A DNA stretch of 64,000 nt. Source: Isoetes taiwanensis (taxonomy: Eukaryota > Streptophyta > Lycopodiopsida > Isoetales > Isoetaceae). Numbering within the stretch: the stretch's first letter is position 1; every line of letters starts with the position of its first letter. Below the pieces are notes generated by a model. The model did not search any database. It saw only the letters and a program-made list of their open reading frames with translations, and had not been told where the DNA came from. Made by a program: the position numbers and the translations under genes. Positions 12,552 to 24,759 of this stretch are shown here, piece after piece. Location: assembly GCA_021234155.1 (NCBI GenBank), contig JAJEKV010000021.1, positions 13,331,760 through 13,395,759 on the forward strand. Reading direction: 5' to 3'.

Positions 12552-13689
12552 ATGTTAGCATTGCAAAACATACAAGGGATGGAAGTTGTAAGGACCTTTA
12601 AGTATCTGGGAATCGATTTCTCTGCTAACATGCTATGGGATGACTGTGTAGAAAGAAGGGTCAGCGCGGGATGGAAAGCCCTGTATGCAATGCAGAATAG
12701 CTGTTACAGAATAGATCTCTGCGATTGGGCACGCAAAGCACACCTGTTCCGAGCACTCGTGGAACCAGTATTGTTGTATGGGGTAGAGGTCTGGGGGCCA
12801 GCGGTTAGCAAGGGTACTTGGGATAAGCTAGAGAGGGTACAGAAGGCTTTCCTAACATACAGCCTAGGCATCAAGGACACGGTGCCTTATCCGATTTTGA
12901 TGTATGAGACTGGCTTTTGGGCCCTCGCAAAGATTACGCTATCTTGCTTGACACCTTTGCGTATTTCCATAAGGTTGACAGAATGGATGCACAACGTCTC
13001 CTTCCCCGGGCTCTGTTATTGGCACAAGGGCCACAACGTCTGAAGAGAGTGTGGCAGGAGCATTGTAGGAGATGGTTCGCAAGATGGTCCATAGACTATC
13101 AACACATTCTATTCTATACTATTCTATTATGGATATGTCGGATATCGCGGAGCAGGATTTGCATTTGAATGAGTGCTTTGCTGCCTCTCTGTGGGATGCG
13201 CCCACTCTTGCAAAGCCCAAAACAGAGCACTACCACACGCAGGTCAATCCGTCGCTTGAACACGGCCCCCACCAGTATCTGAAGGCACACATCTCTACCA
13301 AGAAACGGAGAGCTATAGCTGCAATAAGGACAGGGTCCCACCATCTCAGAATTGAGACAGGCCGCTGGGGTACGGATGGAGCGCAGGGAATCCCCCGGCA
13401 TGAGAGATTGTGTCAGTGCTGTCACATGCAGATAGTAGAAGATGAACACCATGCTCTACAGGAATGCCCAGCATATGCACACATCCGAGCAGCTCATGCC
13501 GATCTCAGATGCTCTGAGATAGCAATTCATCAACTGCTGGCTTCGCCAATGGTGGCACGTCTCGCGTCCTACATTCTGCAAGTCTCCACCGTCAAGGAGT
13601 TCCTCATAGCACAGGGAATTTGAGCACCTAGATAGGGCCTCTCAACGCCTACTACAAGGGTTTTTCCTCCCACATGGGGGGGGAGGGTT
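12552..13689 (+). mobile_element. 5'-truncated LINE: RT C-terminus and zinc-knuckle domain
   Basis: Seen: 12588-12930 encodes the C-terminal reverse-transcriptase part of a non-LTR retrotransposon (FKYLGIDFS ... LFRALVEPVLLYGVEVWGP ... LERVQKAFLTYSLG). After one frameshift near 12930 it continues in another frame (DYAILLDTFAYFHKVDRMDAQ) and, after 13072, into a terminal domain with RRAIAAIRTGSHHLRIETGRW and a CQCC-x8-H-x5-C cluster (EDEHHALQECPAY), stopping at 13621-13623. The N-terminal endonuclease and RT core are missing. The 3' UTR (CTACTACAAGGGTTTTTCC..) is cut at about 13689 by an inverted L1-like LINE and resumes near 15560. A better-preserved copy of this family lies at 19448-22740. 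Confidence 0.85.
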
Positions 13690-15559
13690 TTTTTTTTTTT
13701 GAAGAACTGTGTCATCAATATATTAAAAGAATGGTAATGTTACAAAGCAAGTGAGGAGGAAGGAGAACTGCCCCAAAGAGACAACGACACCTCGGCACTC
13801 CACAACAAACTCACAGAAAAACTGCAACTCATCTTTGCACAAACCGACCATCACCATCTACAACACCCAAGAAGTCCCGCCAAATGGCAAACTTCCGCCT
13901 CTACTACTCCAGGGAACACCGTAAAGCTTTTGAAATAGCTTGTACCGAAGTCGAGGAATCGAGAGGTCGCAGGCGAATCCCCCGAAGATCCACAACCGCC
14001 GCCCAAATCAACCACACCAACCAAGCCACGCGACAGATGCAAGGCTTGTCGCCACAAGAGCGGCCAAGCACCGGGATACACATGAAGCAAAGAATCGCTT
14101 GCTAGTCAATCTCACCCGAAACAGAGCCCTAACCCAATCCCAGGCAACCGCAAGTGAGGGCATAAAACCGCATAATGCTCCACGGTCTCACGATGAAGGC
14201 CACAACAAGGGCGTAGAGGGCTCACACCCGCCTAAACCGACTCACAAGGGCATTCACCCCGATACGCAAAGGCACCACCGCCACGAAGCACCCTAACCCG
14301 GTGGGGAAGTGAGCTCCATGTCCACGCCCAAACCGAAGCGCCATCGAGAACCCGGAAGCTGCGCAGATACCACTTGCCTCGAAGGGGCGGTGTGTCATGA
14401 ATAGCCAAAGACCGGGTAAGAAGACCGCACAAAGCAAGAAGACACAACATCCGGATGAACCTTCCAAACCGCGCACCACCACATCATCCCGAGGGACTAT
14501 AGGTATGTGTAGCGGAATACTCCCCGCCACATGCTCCCGAGATAGCCCTCCACGCCTCAGGAAAAGCGAAGCTCGAAAAGAACTTCCCACGGCTAGCTGA
14601 CCACCCCAATACCAATCCTCCAAGGTGAGCACAGCAGCTCGCCTCCAACGGCCTCAAGTCCCCAGCATGCAGTAAAGGTGACCCAAGGGCAAGTGCGCAG
14701 GGGGTAGAGGAACCCACAAGAAAGGAGAAGAGTGGTGATAAACCGAGGCATAATCTAGCCGGAAGAGCACACGCACATGATCCCAAGCCCGCAACACTCC
14801 CTGGAGAAAAGGGGATGCATGTGGGAAAGGCCGAGACCATACAACAAGCGGTGCCTGTGGCAACTCCACATGCACAGATGGCTTCCCAAACGCCACACAA
14901 TGGCTAAGAGATCGCAACAAATGGGCCAAGACTGAGAGAAGATGCTCCATCCTCGAGAATGCTCCAAACAAACTTGGAGACCAACACCTTACTATGCGGC
15001 GCCAAATCCGAGAATGGCCAAGCCCCCCATCCGGGGCGTAGACACTTCCACCAAGCCACTTTAACAACCGCCCCTTCATCATCTCCGCCCCACACAAAAT
15101 TTCGAACAATCTTATCCAAAGCCTGTATCTTACCCTCAGGAGCTAGCATCGCAGATGCTGTATACACATGAGTGCTACTGACTTCGCAATAGTGATCCTA
15201 CCTGCCATGGACAACTTGCTACCCTTCCACCAATTGAGGTGCGTCTGCAACCCCTGCAAAATCTCATCCCACACCCTCCCCATGGAAACATCCCCTCCAA
15301 AGGGAATACCCAGCAGCTTAGTACACACATTACCTGGAAGCACCTTCCAAGGGAATAGAGCCAAACAAGGGGGAGGCGGAGCCAGCTGGGCCCATAATGC
15401 GGAGCACTTACCCCAATTCAGAAGAATGCCTGAGGCCAAGGAGAAAGTATCCAACAAACCCTTCACATTCCGCAAATTCCTCTCTTCTGCCACCAAGAAG
15501 AGGAAAGTGTCATCGGCAAACTGGTTAATAATCTGCTGGTTTCTGTTGTTTTCTTTTGT
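13690..15559 (-). mobile_element. L1-like LINE, 5'-truncated, nested in another LINE
   Basis: Seen on the minus strand: an RT segment with FADDT (NQFADDTFLFLVAEE), LLDTFSLASGILLNWGKC, LLGIPFGGDVSMGRVWDEIL, WWKGSKLSMAGRITIAKSV, then FVWGGDDEGAVVKVAWWKC and a DLAPHSKVLVSKFVW segment, with several frameshifts. It ends in TTAATATATTGATGACAC...TTCTTC followed by a poly(A) of about 12 nt (the T run at about 13690-13701). Known: this motif order and poly(A) tail are typical of plant L1-clade LINEs. It interrupts the 3' UTR of the plus-strand LINE. I saw no clear target-site duplication; the junction is in a T/G-rich stretch. Confidence 0.85.
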
Positions 15560-15656
15560 GTTTGGAAATTTTCCACTACATTGTATCACCGTCTTATAGG
15601 CCAGTTGGCCTCCGTGGACGTTAAAATATACTTCCTTCCTTCCTTCCTTCCTTCTA
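15560..15656 (+). mobile_element. Displaced 3' end of the interrupted LINE, (TTCC)n tail
   Basis: The motif TAGGCCAGTTGGCCTCCGTG followed by GACGTTAAAATATAC matches the 3' end of the LINE family (19480-19520 minus, 41305-41335 plus) and is followed by five TTCC units. It completes the 3' UTR interrupted at 13689. The tail repeat is TTCC here rather than ATTCT. Confidence 0.8.
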
Positions 15657-15789
15657 AATGCAACAAACTGTGTTGTCATTAAGCAGAAGCTGGAAAAAAC
15701 AAAAGATACAAGAGAGAGATAAAATATTGCAATTCACCATCGGGCCCATATACTAGAGCAACATTCTTGAGGAAGTCAGTACTCGCATT

Positions 15790-17160
15790 GGAGAGCATTG
15801 TCACGGTGGTCTCTTGAAAAACATCTATGTGTAATACATGATAAGATGGATCAGATGAAGACTTTAGTGCCTAGAAGTCATCATTTAGCAAAATCTATAT
15901 GGAGAGGTGATCTTTTGAAGAAAAGATTGACAGGAGCTTTGACCCATGGGCATGATGATCGTGCCGATGGTCATTTTTCACTAGATTTATGGAAAGATGA
16001 CTCAAATTTTCACATCGGTTCACTTTCTTGAATATTCCATAACTTGGAATGGACATTAATCCATTGAAGAAGCAAACTGGCTTCTATAGCAAAAGTATCG
16101 CCAAAGATATCAAGTACAACGAATCCTAAGGTGTTCAACCCTCTTCCCTGAAATATCAGGCCAAAACAAAAATAGGTATGTATTTGTATTTATCTTATTT
16201 AACTTGGCATAAGGCCTTTGATGAGATCCAAGTGGGCTTTATGATTGGTCCGGCACACCCATGATGATATTGATGCTTTATTTGGAAATTTCTCAACCTT
16301 GTTGAGTTCATTGGATGCTTTGACACTACAAGAGCTACTTTACTTGTTCAGCAAGTGCAATGCAAAAATTTTCAATTCCATACTTCATTGACAAAGTTCC
16401 AAATTTGACGGCTTTCGTGAAGGGGTTCCCTGATAAGGGACAATGCCTGATTTTGTTATACTGAACGAACCATTGCTCTTCAAATTTAAAATGGTGTGAG
16501 ATTGGCCTGTTATGCAATACAAAATGCGTCCTACACATAAAGAGTGGCTGCCATCAAATTCTCCAGGAGTTAGAATGTGGAAAGTGGATGAACATGGTCA
16601 GCCAATGTTACCAATTGGCGTCCCACAAAATATTCCTCCCAAAACAACATTGAAAGATCTCCCTGGCTTGAGGGATAGCATCATCTCCTTATGGAAGGAC
16701 ATATGTAAGAATCAAGAAGCTAGCTTGTTTGCAAGGCAGTACATGGCAAGTGTTGAGTATTGGAGTTAGCTTCTTATCTCATTGGAAGATGTTGCTTCAA
16801 AACGTCCTCAAAGTCATGAATTTTGGTCACAAGCAAGACAATGCCCTCCAGAACAAGTTGCATTTGCTCCAGAGATCAATGAAGCTGCCTTAGACACGCG
16901 GCCTTTACCTTCTTATTGTGGCCCTTCAGACGGGCGTCCAGTGATGCCTCTTGAAGGGTTTGATCCTTACATACATGTTTTAAAGGGTATGTTTGTTTTG
17001 ATCAGACCTGGAGATGACAACACTGCAACTTGGTTAGGAGATACAAAGAAGAATGCTATTCTTGATCCAAAATCTACAAATTATTGCCATATTTATCTCA
17101 TCCAGGATAAAAAAAACCCAGGGGCCAACATACAGGAATTGCCCTGCTGGTAGGTTTACA
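15790..17160 (+). pseudogene. DUF7869-like protein pseudogene
   Basis: Seen on the plus strand over several frames: SIWRGDLLKKRLTGALTHG and FSLDLWKDDSNFHIGSLS (15798-16031); NRYVFVFILFNLAWHKAFDE followed by IQVGFMIG and a broken DDIDALFGNFSTLL segment (about 16170-16300); DLPGLRDSIISLWKDICKNQ (16512-16769); and FVLIRPGDDNTATWLGDT (16782-17153). Known, from memory: plant and invertebrate DUF7869 proteins have ENKNR..VF, a GHTHEDID-like motif and a small C-terminal module; here GHTHEDID has decayed to GPAHP, a stop, then DDID. Several frameshifts and stops mean it is dead. Function of the family is unknown to me; a transposon origin is plausible. It abuts the 5' end of the candidate Helitron (17481). 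Confidence 0.6.
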
Positions 17161-17481
17161 TCCCTTGGGATGAATATCATGAGGGATGAATATCATGTGC
17201 CTTTCTTCCACAGGAAGTTTCACAAGCGAATCAACTTTTTCTCTATTTTTTTCTTTGCTACGTCACACCCTTTTGAACTAAAACAGAAAAATGCATCTTT
17301 TCTAAAATTTTAAGGCATATGTGCCATGTGGCATGATTAAAATCATAGAACTACATCTTATGGGAGATGTAAAGGTGGCAACCTTTATAATTTAATTTTA
17401 GATGGTCCAGATCATGCCATGTGGCACGATCTCGGCCGTCGATAGGGGCGGAGGGACAGACAGAAGCTTTATAATATAGGA

Positions 17482-18042
17482 TAAATAAATGCTTACATCT
17501 TTAAAAAGTGCATACTCTTATAGCACACTTTAATAAATGCATAATACCCTTATGGCATATATGATTCATACGTTATAGGTGTTGGTGATCCGATCAAACT
17601 CATAGACATCATGTCTGGAACCTAAACACTATGGATAACAACCGGTAGAAGCCCGGGGAATCTCTCTCTTGACCCATAGCTATTCCATCCAACCAGGGAT
17701 CAAGGATGATACCTCTTTGTTTGCATCTAAATAAATCTTTGAAGCTCATAGAGCAAGTAATGGAGTCGATATGTTCAGGAAGAGGAGGCAATTGCGACCT
17801 TTCGAGAGCTCTAGCAGGACGTTGAGACATAGCAAATGAATTCCTTATGACATTGAATGTAGCTGCACTTATACCTGTAAAATTATTGATGTGCACTGTA
17901 GCAACATTATTGGTTATATACGAGTATCATGTATTCATATTACATTCAATAATTTGTATGTATATACCATCAATAATTTTGGTGGGTATAAATAGATATG
18001 CATCAAATTGCCGAGGCCATCGACATCAGCCTCTACCTAGCT
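17482..18042. other. No gene recognised
   Basis: AT-rich. A 95-residue minus-strand frame (17609-17896) has no recognisable similarity. Confidence 0.4.
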
Positions 18043-18297
18043 ATGGCACGTTCTGATCCTGATCGCGATTCTATTACCTGCAAGTTGAACCATGAGGACC
18101 TCTATAGGTTCTGCCGGCGGGGTATAGCACTTTAAGACTAGCTGATTGTTGTTGCTATTAATCCTGCCTGCAATTATCCTGATCCCTTTGATGTTGTGAT
18201 CACTCTTCTATGGAATCGAGAGCATGGTTTGTTCGTGATCGAAAGGATCTTTGAAGCATCTGTTGATGATGATTCACAGTCTAGATGTTTATGTTAG
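18043..18297 (+). pseudogene. Unassigned coding-like fragment with one stop
   Basis: From an ATG at 18043 the frame reads MARSDPDRDSITCKLNHEDL... and stays open to a TAG at 18295-18297, except for one TAA at 18133-18135. Past the stop it reads VVAINPACNYPDPFDVVITL. Composition is protein-like but I do not recognise a family. It could be a captured exon or transposase remnant. Confidence 0.3.
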
Positions 18298-19447
18298 TAT
18301 ACAACAGGTATACGTAACCCTTTTGCAGCTTTGTTTACAATGGATCAAAGGGTCTAGATTGAATATAATATTTTTAATCCCCACAAATATTGAGTAGAGG
18401 TAATAATGTTTTCTTGAGCATGTAGACCTCGTCCTCTCCAATTCTTCATGTGTTTGGTATTTTCGTTTGCCCCTTTGATCTCATCTTAAAATACACGTCT
18501 AGTTATTTGCACAGTGATACAACCAACTTCAATAGTTAGTTGAACATTTTGATTTATAGGTGTGCTTTTGAAGAGGGCCTCACTTATAGAACAGGTCGTT
18601 CCTATTGAAAGTTTGAGGGGTCGATGCATCATGTCTATTATCATGATGACAACTACCACATTCAATACCACTATCACCAGGAGAAACATACATTAACGTG
18701 CAGAACTTTAGTGTCAGTGGCAGTAGCTATAATAGCAAGAAAACCATGGCATAGTTGATGTACAACAGAGTCCTTCTACAAGACATAAAGCTGCGCAAAG
18801 GGTAGCAATTACCTTAACATTTTGTAGAAAAATGACTTTAAGGACTTCTAGCAATTATTCGAATTGTTTAAAAAATGACAGATATCTAGGAAACTTGAGC
18901 TCCTACAAATCTAGCAACCAGTTCAGTTTCTTTAGGAATTGCCTTATAGTTTACCCAACAGGGCTAGCATTTGACATTTTCAAGCAAATGCAACAGGGCT
19001 AGCATTTGTCCTTTTCAAGCAAATGTTTTACTGGAATGTTATATGAAATTCTCTAATTATTGGTTGTGGGTAGGTAAATAAAACCCTCAAAATTTTCAAG
19101 GCAACGTCAAATCCAAATATTGTCTCCTTCACTGCTATTATTTTTTATCATGAGGATTTGCAAGTCTGAATCGATGAATGACAGCTCTATTTAAATGATC
19201 ACTTGTCAATTTGTCTCGGTTCTGCACATGCCAATTTGTGATGCCAAATTTTTGTTATAGTGCGATAAATTTGGACTTCTTATTCTTGGGTTACAAATGT
19301 TTACATATGGAATTGTCAAGATTGTAGAAGTAAATTCCATGTGAGGACTGGATGCTTTGACACATTGGCTTGGTTTAGAATGTCTAAGGAAGACTGCTTG
19401 ACATTTAGTAGATTACGACATTGAGCTATTGAGTATTGACATTCAGA
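18298..19447. other. No gene recognised
   Basis: Only a 35-bp tandem pair (GGGCTAGCATTTG..TTTTCAAGCAAATG, about 18950-19025) was noticed. Confidence 0.45.
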
Positions 19448-22400
19448 ATTTATTATGAATGCCAATAGAATAGAATAGAATATGATTTTATCGTCCACGG
19501 AGACCAACTGGCCTATGGGACCCTTTTACAAAGAGAGAGAGCAGCAGGCGTATTACTACCAGGATTAAAAAACCCCCGCCCCAAAGGGTTTTCGGGGGAA
19601 AAACCTTAGTAGCAATAAGGATGCTGACATACTGCACGGTTATATACATAATCACAAGTACAGCTGAGGTTAATGTCGGACAGGGGGGCATAACTGAGTC
19701 CGCGTATCCATTACCTCCCGGAGGTACGATCCCAACAAGCCTACAGAGGCCGTGTTCAGTAGCTCATGGAAAGCCTGATGGGGCACAACTAACCGAGCAT
19801 ACCGAGCCCGGATATGCTCGTACGCCGGACGGGCCTGGAGGGCGTGACTTTCATCCTCAATGGCGCCCTGTTGACAGCACTGACAGACTCTATCCTCACG
19901 CGGCTCCCGAATCCATCTCCCTGTCTCAATGCGGAGGTGGTGTGCACCTGTGCGAATGGAAGGAATCACCCTGCGCTTTTTCATGGGTAGATGGGTGCGC
20001 AGGTAGTGGTGTGGGCCCCTCGTGAGCATGGGATTAACTGGCGTCGATAATTTGCCACCTTGACATGTGACGGGCCCTCTGATCCCAAAGCTTGGCCATG
20101 AAGCAAGCATCCAAGTATCGCTTCAAGGCAGCAAGCATTCCTTCGGTGTATGCACGGGTCCACATCTATGTGCCTGCACATTCCATAGCGAGAACCACCG
20201 GGCTTGCTTGTATTTCCAGCGGGCTTTGAGTCGCCGGGCCCATCGCCACCGCCAAAGCAAGGTTGGGCAGCCGGGCTTCATCCATAGCCACCACCTTCCG
20301 AAGTAAATAATGTGACGTTCCAGCAGCCCTCTCAGAATGGAAGGAAGCCTGTCTCTTGGAGCAAGATCGATATGGGGACCGTGGATTTCACTCCCGGTGC
20401 AGGGCTAAGAAAGCTTTCAGACCTGCTCTAGATCGTTCCAAGTGGTGAGGGATATCACCTGGGCCCCCACACTTCTGCCCCATAGAGGAGGACCGGTTCA
20501 ACCAAGGCCCCCGAACAAGTGTGCCTCGGTGACCCCATGCATACTACGCTTTGTTGTTTGTTTTGCATTGCATCTGTGGCTTTCCCACCGCAGTGACCCG
20601 AAACGATGGATGCATCCCGGTGTGTGGTAGTAGAAAACTCAATGCCCAAATACTTATAAGACCGAGCCACCTCCACTACCGCCTGGTAAGTGAATGAGGG
20701 AAGACATGGGTGCGAGATGATGGGACCAAAGGCACCCTTGTCTTGGCCAAGTTAACTCTCATGTCGCTGAATTGGCGAGAAAGTGTCCAAAGCATCCAGT
20801 GGCGTTGCATGTCCTCGGGGGTATATGCGAGCGAGCCAACATCATCGCGATATATGAGTTGCCGGATTATGTGGTGCATCAAGCCTGGCCCAGGTGTGCT
20901 CGGCTAGCCATTCTTCTAGGGGTCAATGTACAAAGCTAAGAGGCCTCGGGGATAGAGGGCAGCCTTGGCGCCCCAATGCTACTAACAACGGGCTCCCCGA
21001 CAAGCGGTGTGAGACGGCCGGGAGCAAGCCTCATTGATAGTCTCAGTATATAGCATTACGCAAGTCGACGGGGTCCCTTAGCCGTCTCAATCGTCCACAA
21101 CTTATCCCGAGGCAATCGCGGTCAAAAGCCTTGCGAAATCCACAAAAGCAACAAGACAGATTCTCGGGCCGATTCGGCTATCCTCTATGAGTGTTCGCAG
21201 AGTGAAGATATGGTCAATAGTAGAATGCCGGGAAGCGGGCCACAGCGGAAGCCCGCGACTTCTCCATCCTCGCCCAAAGTGTCAATCGCCGCTCAAGAAT
21301 CCCGGCAAGCAACTTGGCAAAGATTTAACTGACCATAATGGTATGCGATAGTTGGTCGCATTTGTGGGGGTCCCCCGCTTTGTATATGGGCACAACTCTA
21401 CTAGTAGTCCGGTCTTGGGGAAGCCTTCTTGCAATGCCATGTTGAAGAGTCTTTGGAGAACCGGCACCATTGGGGGCCCGCCCACTTGAGAAGCTCTCAA
21501 GATACCATCCAAATCTGCGCCTTCCGGATTAGCGGCGTAGGCAGGGCCCAATTATGACATCCCTTCAAGAATGACAGTGCTAGGCCCTGCTGCGGAGGTA
21601 CCGGTTCCGGCTTCCCATTGGGTCATCAAAGTGCCGCAAGTATCTCACCCATTGTTAGGGGTAATATTTCCTGTGGGTCGTGCGGGCTTACTCAAGACCT
21701 TTCTCCGTAAGGCCCTAGGGTGGCGGGTCTAGAAGACCAAACATCATTCTTGCCGAGTGCTCCTTAAGGTACCGGCTTTCTTGGTCTTGAGGAAGGAGCG
21801 GTATTGACGGACGGCTCATGGGCGAATGGTGGGGGTCCAAAGACTTGGCGGAGCCATCGTTTCAGCTCCGACATTCGCCATCGAACCGGTGATTCGCGGG
21901 GAAGGTGGTTTGCGGCCCACGTGGATCGTCGAGGCGGTCTCTCCCAAAGCATCTGGCCCCTACCCTCGAAGGAGCTGGTTCCATTTGGGCCGTCTGCTGT
22001 TGAAGTGTGGGGAGTTGCGGCACTCCGGCAGCTCATGCTCAAGCATCCTCGCATAGACCGCCGCATGATCATAGTCCGCACGAAACCGTGGTACATGGGG
22101 TGTTGGGGCAATGGGTGCTCGGTTGGCGCTGCCAATCTATCTCTGCAAGAATAGGGGCTGATGGTCAGTCTACTTCCTCGTCCGCCACTGTCCGGACCAG
22201 CAGCGAGTGATCAAGTGTAGGCATTGCTCGCCCGCTGCTAGCACGTAATCCACCACACCGGGTGCCCCCCCTGGTTCTCCCGTCTACAAGTGAAGCGGTG
22301 GAGGGGCGGCCATCATGCCCGCCCCATTGCAAATGACAGGTCAAAGATCTTGCCCTGGAAGAAGAAAGCAGGCCGGGCCATGCTGTAGTGTCACTAATAC

Positions 22401-22740
22401 GTCATCGACGCCCTTGGCCAAACCATCTCTGCGGGGTCCATTTGCAACACATCCTCAGCTAGAGGTGCGAATTTTGGGATCTGCTCTGCCCCTGTGCGCG
22501 CATTGAAATCTCCAAGCAACATGACCTTGCCCAATTGTCTGTACTGCTGTATGTCATCATATAGATCGACATAGGGCTCCTGCCTGTCCACATCCAAGTG
22601 CGTGTGGTAAAAGTTGCTCTCAGCATGTGGGAAGTAGCAAGCCGCCACAAAGAGAGGGCTGCCATCGCCGTTTCTCGCACTTCATTCCCACAATTATCTC
22701 ACTTTTAATCGCCTTTACGGGGAGACCGATTGGGCCAAAA
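19448..22740 (-). mobile_element. Degenerate LINE: endonuclease, RT, zinc knuckle, (ATTCT)n tail
   Basis: Seen on the minus strand, 5' to 3': endonuclease piece IKSEIIVGMKCEKRRWQPSL, then ACYFPHAESNFYHTHLDVD and KVMLLGDFNARTGAEQ (22740-22394); RT pieces GGPPMVPVLQRLFNMALQEG and TNATNYRIPLWSVKSLPS (21551-21282); YRDDVGSLAYTPEDMQRH, where the YADD motif has become YRDD (about 20850); VARSYKYLGIEFS ... GALVEPVLLYGAEVWGP (20676-20455); terminal domain RTGAHHLRIETGRW with CQCC...H (20110-19670). The 3' UTR ends GGCCAGTTGGTCTCCGTGG ACGATAAAATC and then a short ATTCT run (19475-19448). Many frameshifts and stops mean it is inactive. The 5' end is truncated within the endonuclease. Neighbouring copies of the same family are at 12552-15656 and 40903-41346. 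Confidence 0.85.
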
Positions 22741-22804
22741 TGCCTAGAGCACATATAAATTTCCATAATTATTTGTTAGTAATAGGTAGAAAGCCAAAAA
22801 TAGT

Positions 22805-22829
22805 GTTACAAGAAATTTATCGCGACGAC
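22805..22829 (+). mobile_element. CACTA-like terminal motif (1)
   Basis: GTTACAAGAAATTTATCGCG then ACGAC. The core TACAAGAAATTTATCGCG is shared with 23771-23808 and, inverted, 35463-35488. Plant CACTA elements begin CACTACAAGAAA; the leading CAC is not intact here. Confidence 0.35.
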
Positions 22830-24759
22830 AACACTATATGCATGTTGTACTCCATAGCAAATGAGTTCTTACTTGATTAATGAGTGTTATCTTAAGTGGG
22901 ATTCATGGCCTATGACTTCCTGTATTGCTTTAAATTAAAACACACACTCCACACTGCAATTCCTCAGGTTTTTATCTGCCCCTCACGTGATGACATGTAT
23001 ATGTAGAATGCAATAACACAGAGTAGCAATGAAGTGCTTTGAGCAAAAAGTAATAGAAAAATAGTTCAAGAGACATAGGAATGGTAATAGTTGTACTTCA
23101 AATGTGGTTCACTTATTGACGCAGGAAAGGTCGTTCACAATGTTGAATCTTGTAGTTCGATATGTTGTATTGTGGTATCCAATCATAAAAGAACATGTAT
23201 GTAACAAAGAATGTGGTTAAATGCCATTACATTTACTTTTCTTCTTAGAGCATGTTGCCATACAATACAGTTGTTGGATGCTTGCTTTGTTCAGTCCCTG
23301 TAAAATATACGGGGAAGTAGAGGTAGGAGTGAAATTTCCAATATTAAATGCTTCTCATTCTATGAATAATAACAAATATGCAGTCCATGTTTTCCTTATT
23401 CGGACCTCCATATTTCTTAGAGATCTATGCCTACATCATTTCACACCAACCTGAATCATCTTTACCAAGTATTTTGCAATTTCATAGCATTGACTGTTAC
23501 GCAATCTACATACTAGTACATTTTACTTAAGCAGTCCATGCATTGTTTGATGGACATCTGAACCAATAGTTACAAAGAGGCCAACGAATTACCATTATTC
23601 AATATGCATGTGTACTGTTTATATAATTGCCCCCCTCAAGATCAATGCCTACAATTAAATCCTTCGTTTTATTTCCTTTCCACTTCTTACTTATTTAATT
23701 TACCTTCTCTTCTATTTCACTTCGTCTTAGAGGGCAATGCCTTTGCAACTTGTTATTAATGTACATTAATATTACAAGAAATTTATCGCGGCGGCCAAGG
23801 CCGCCGCGAACATTTCTCTTGAAGGGAAAATAAGAAGAGACCTTATGGAAAAGAAATTCGATGCGACCACCACAGTGAACATTTCTCAAGAAGGAATTAA
23901 GAGACCTGGTGTCAACTGTAATAGATCCTAAACATTATTTTATTAAATTTGAATGTCGAATTTGTTAAATTCCTTCAATTTTCTACATTTCGTCTAGACT
24001 TCGTCAAGTTGCCTCGACATTGCATCGTATCCCGTTCTCAAAATTATTCTGGAATTGCTCATTATTCCCAAGGTCTTTCAAGAACTCAAGAGCTTTTAAA
24101 AAGGTCAAACGTGAGAGCATGAAAGGTAATGCATAATGCTTACAAATTGGCGTAATTATACATTTTATAGCACACTTGATTCAGTGTAAAAGTCATGGCC
24201 AGGGCAAAAGTCTTTGGTAAACCTTGCTATTTTTTATGTCCATTGCATTGGTATCGCATGGAATAATTGGAAATAATTCCTATGGCATCATAGTGTGTGC
24301 ACACATTAAATCTAATACTGTAGGCTGACATTTTATATTTTACACACATTGTTCTTGTTTCACACACATTGGCTGGGCATTTTTTCCAATTTTAAATAGA
24401 TAGCGTGTGTTGCCACATTATCATAGCCGAATTAAATAGGTTTTTATTTCAAATTTCCATCGACTTGCCACCTCATTTGAGCATTAAGGCCTATCACATT
24501 CACAACCTTGCATTTGAAATCATCACTGACATAAACTATAATTCCTCAACTATAACACATACCTCAATCATCTTGTAACTTTTTTTAGTATAAAACTTGC
24601 ACGTTAAGTTTACTCGTCTCCAATCTTACTTACTGTTCTCATAACCAAGAGAAGCAAATAGAAATTGAGCATCACAAGTTGATAACATTTCATAGACGGA
24701 TTTTATATGCACCAAGCAAGGCCATCCAAGAAGAGGCAAAAGGCTTATTATTTACTAAA
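22830..24759. other. No gene recognised
   Basis: AT-rich intergenic-type sequence containing one further CACTA-like terminal motif (23771). No coding similarity was found. Confidence 0.45.
23771..23808 (+). mobile_element. CACTA-like terminal motif (2) with GC palindrome
   Basis: ATTACAAGAAATTTATCGCG is followed by a perfect GC palindrome GCGGCGGCCAAGGCCGCCGC that overlaps its end. Palindromic GC-rich sub-termini are common in CACTA transposons. The inverted partner could be 35463-35488, but no 3-bp target duplication could be confirmed. Confidence 0.4.

Larger units (their letters stand above)
6637..17481 (-). mobile_element. Candidate minus-strand Helitron with nested insertions
   Basis: Seen on the minus strand: a 5' end TCCTATATTATAAAGC starting at 17481 and preceded by A; a perfect 17-nt hairpin (GCCCGGCAACGCCGGGC, 6665-6649); and a 3' CTAG at 6640-6637 followed by T. 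Known: plant Helitrons begin TC(T/C)..ATAATA-like, end hairpin-CTRR and sit between A and T. The 10.8-kb interval holds exon-like pieces (8421-11015), a LINE with a nested L1-like LINE, and a DUF7869-like pseudogene. No Rep/helicase was seen, so if real it is non-autonomous. The pairing of these two ends is inference; they could belong to two different elements. Confidence 0.42.

Noticed and set aside
13851-14900. Several overlapping open frames on both strands in GC-rich DNA
   Set aside because: Shadows of the degenerate L1-like LINE; high GC gives long chance frames.
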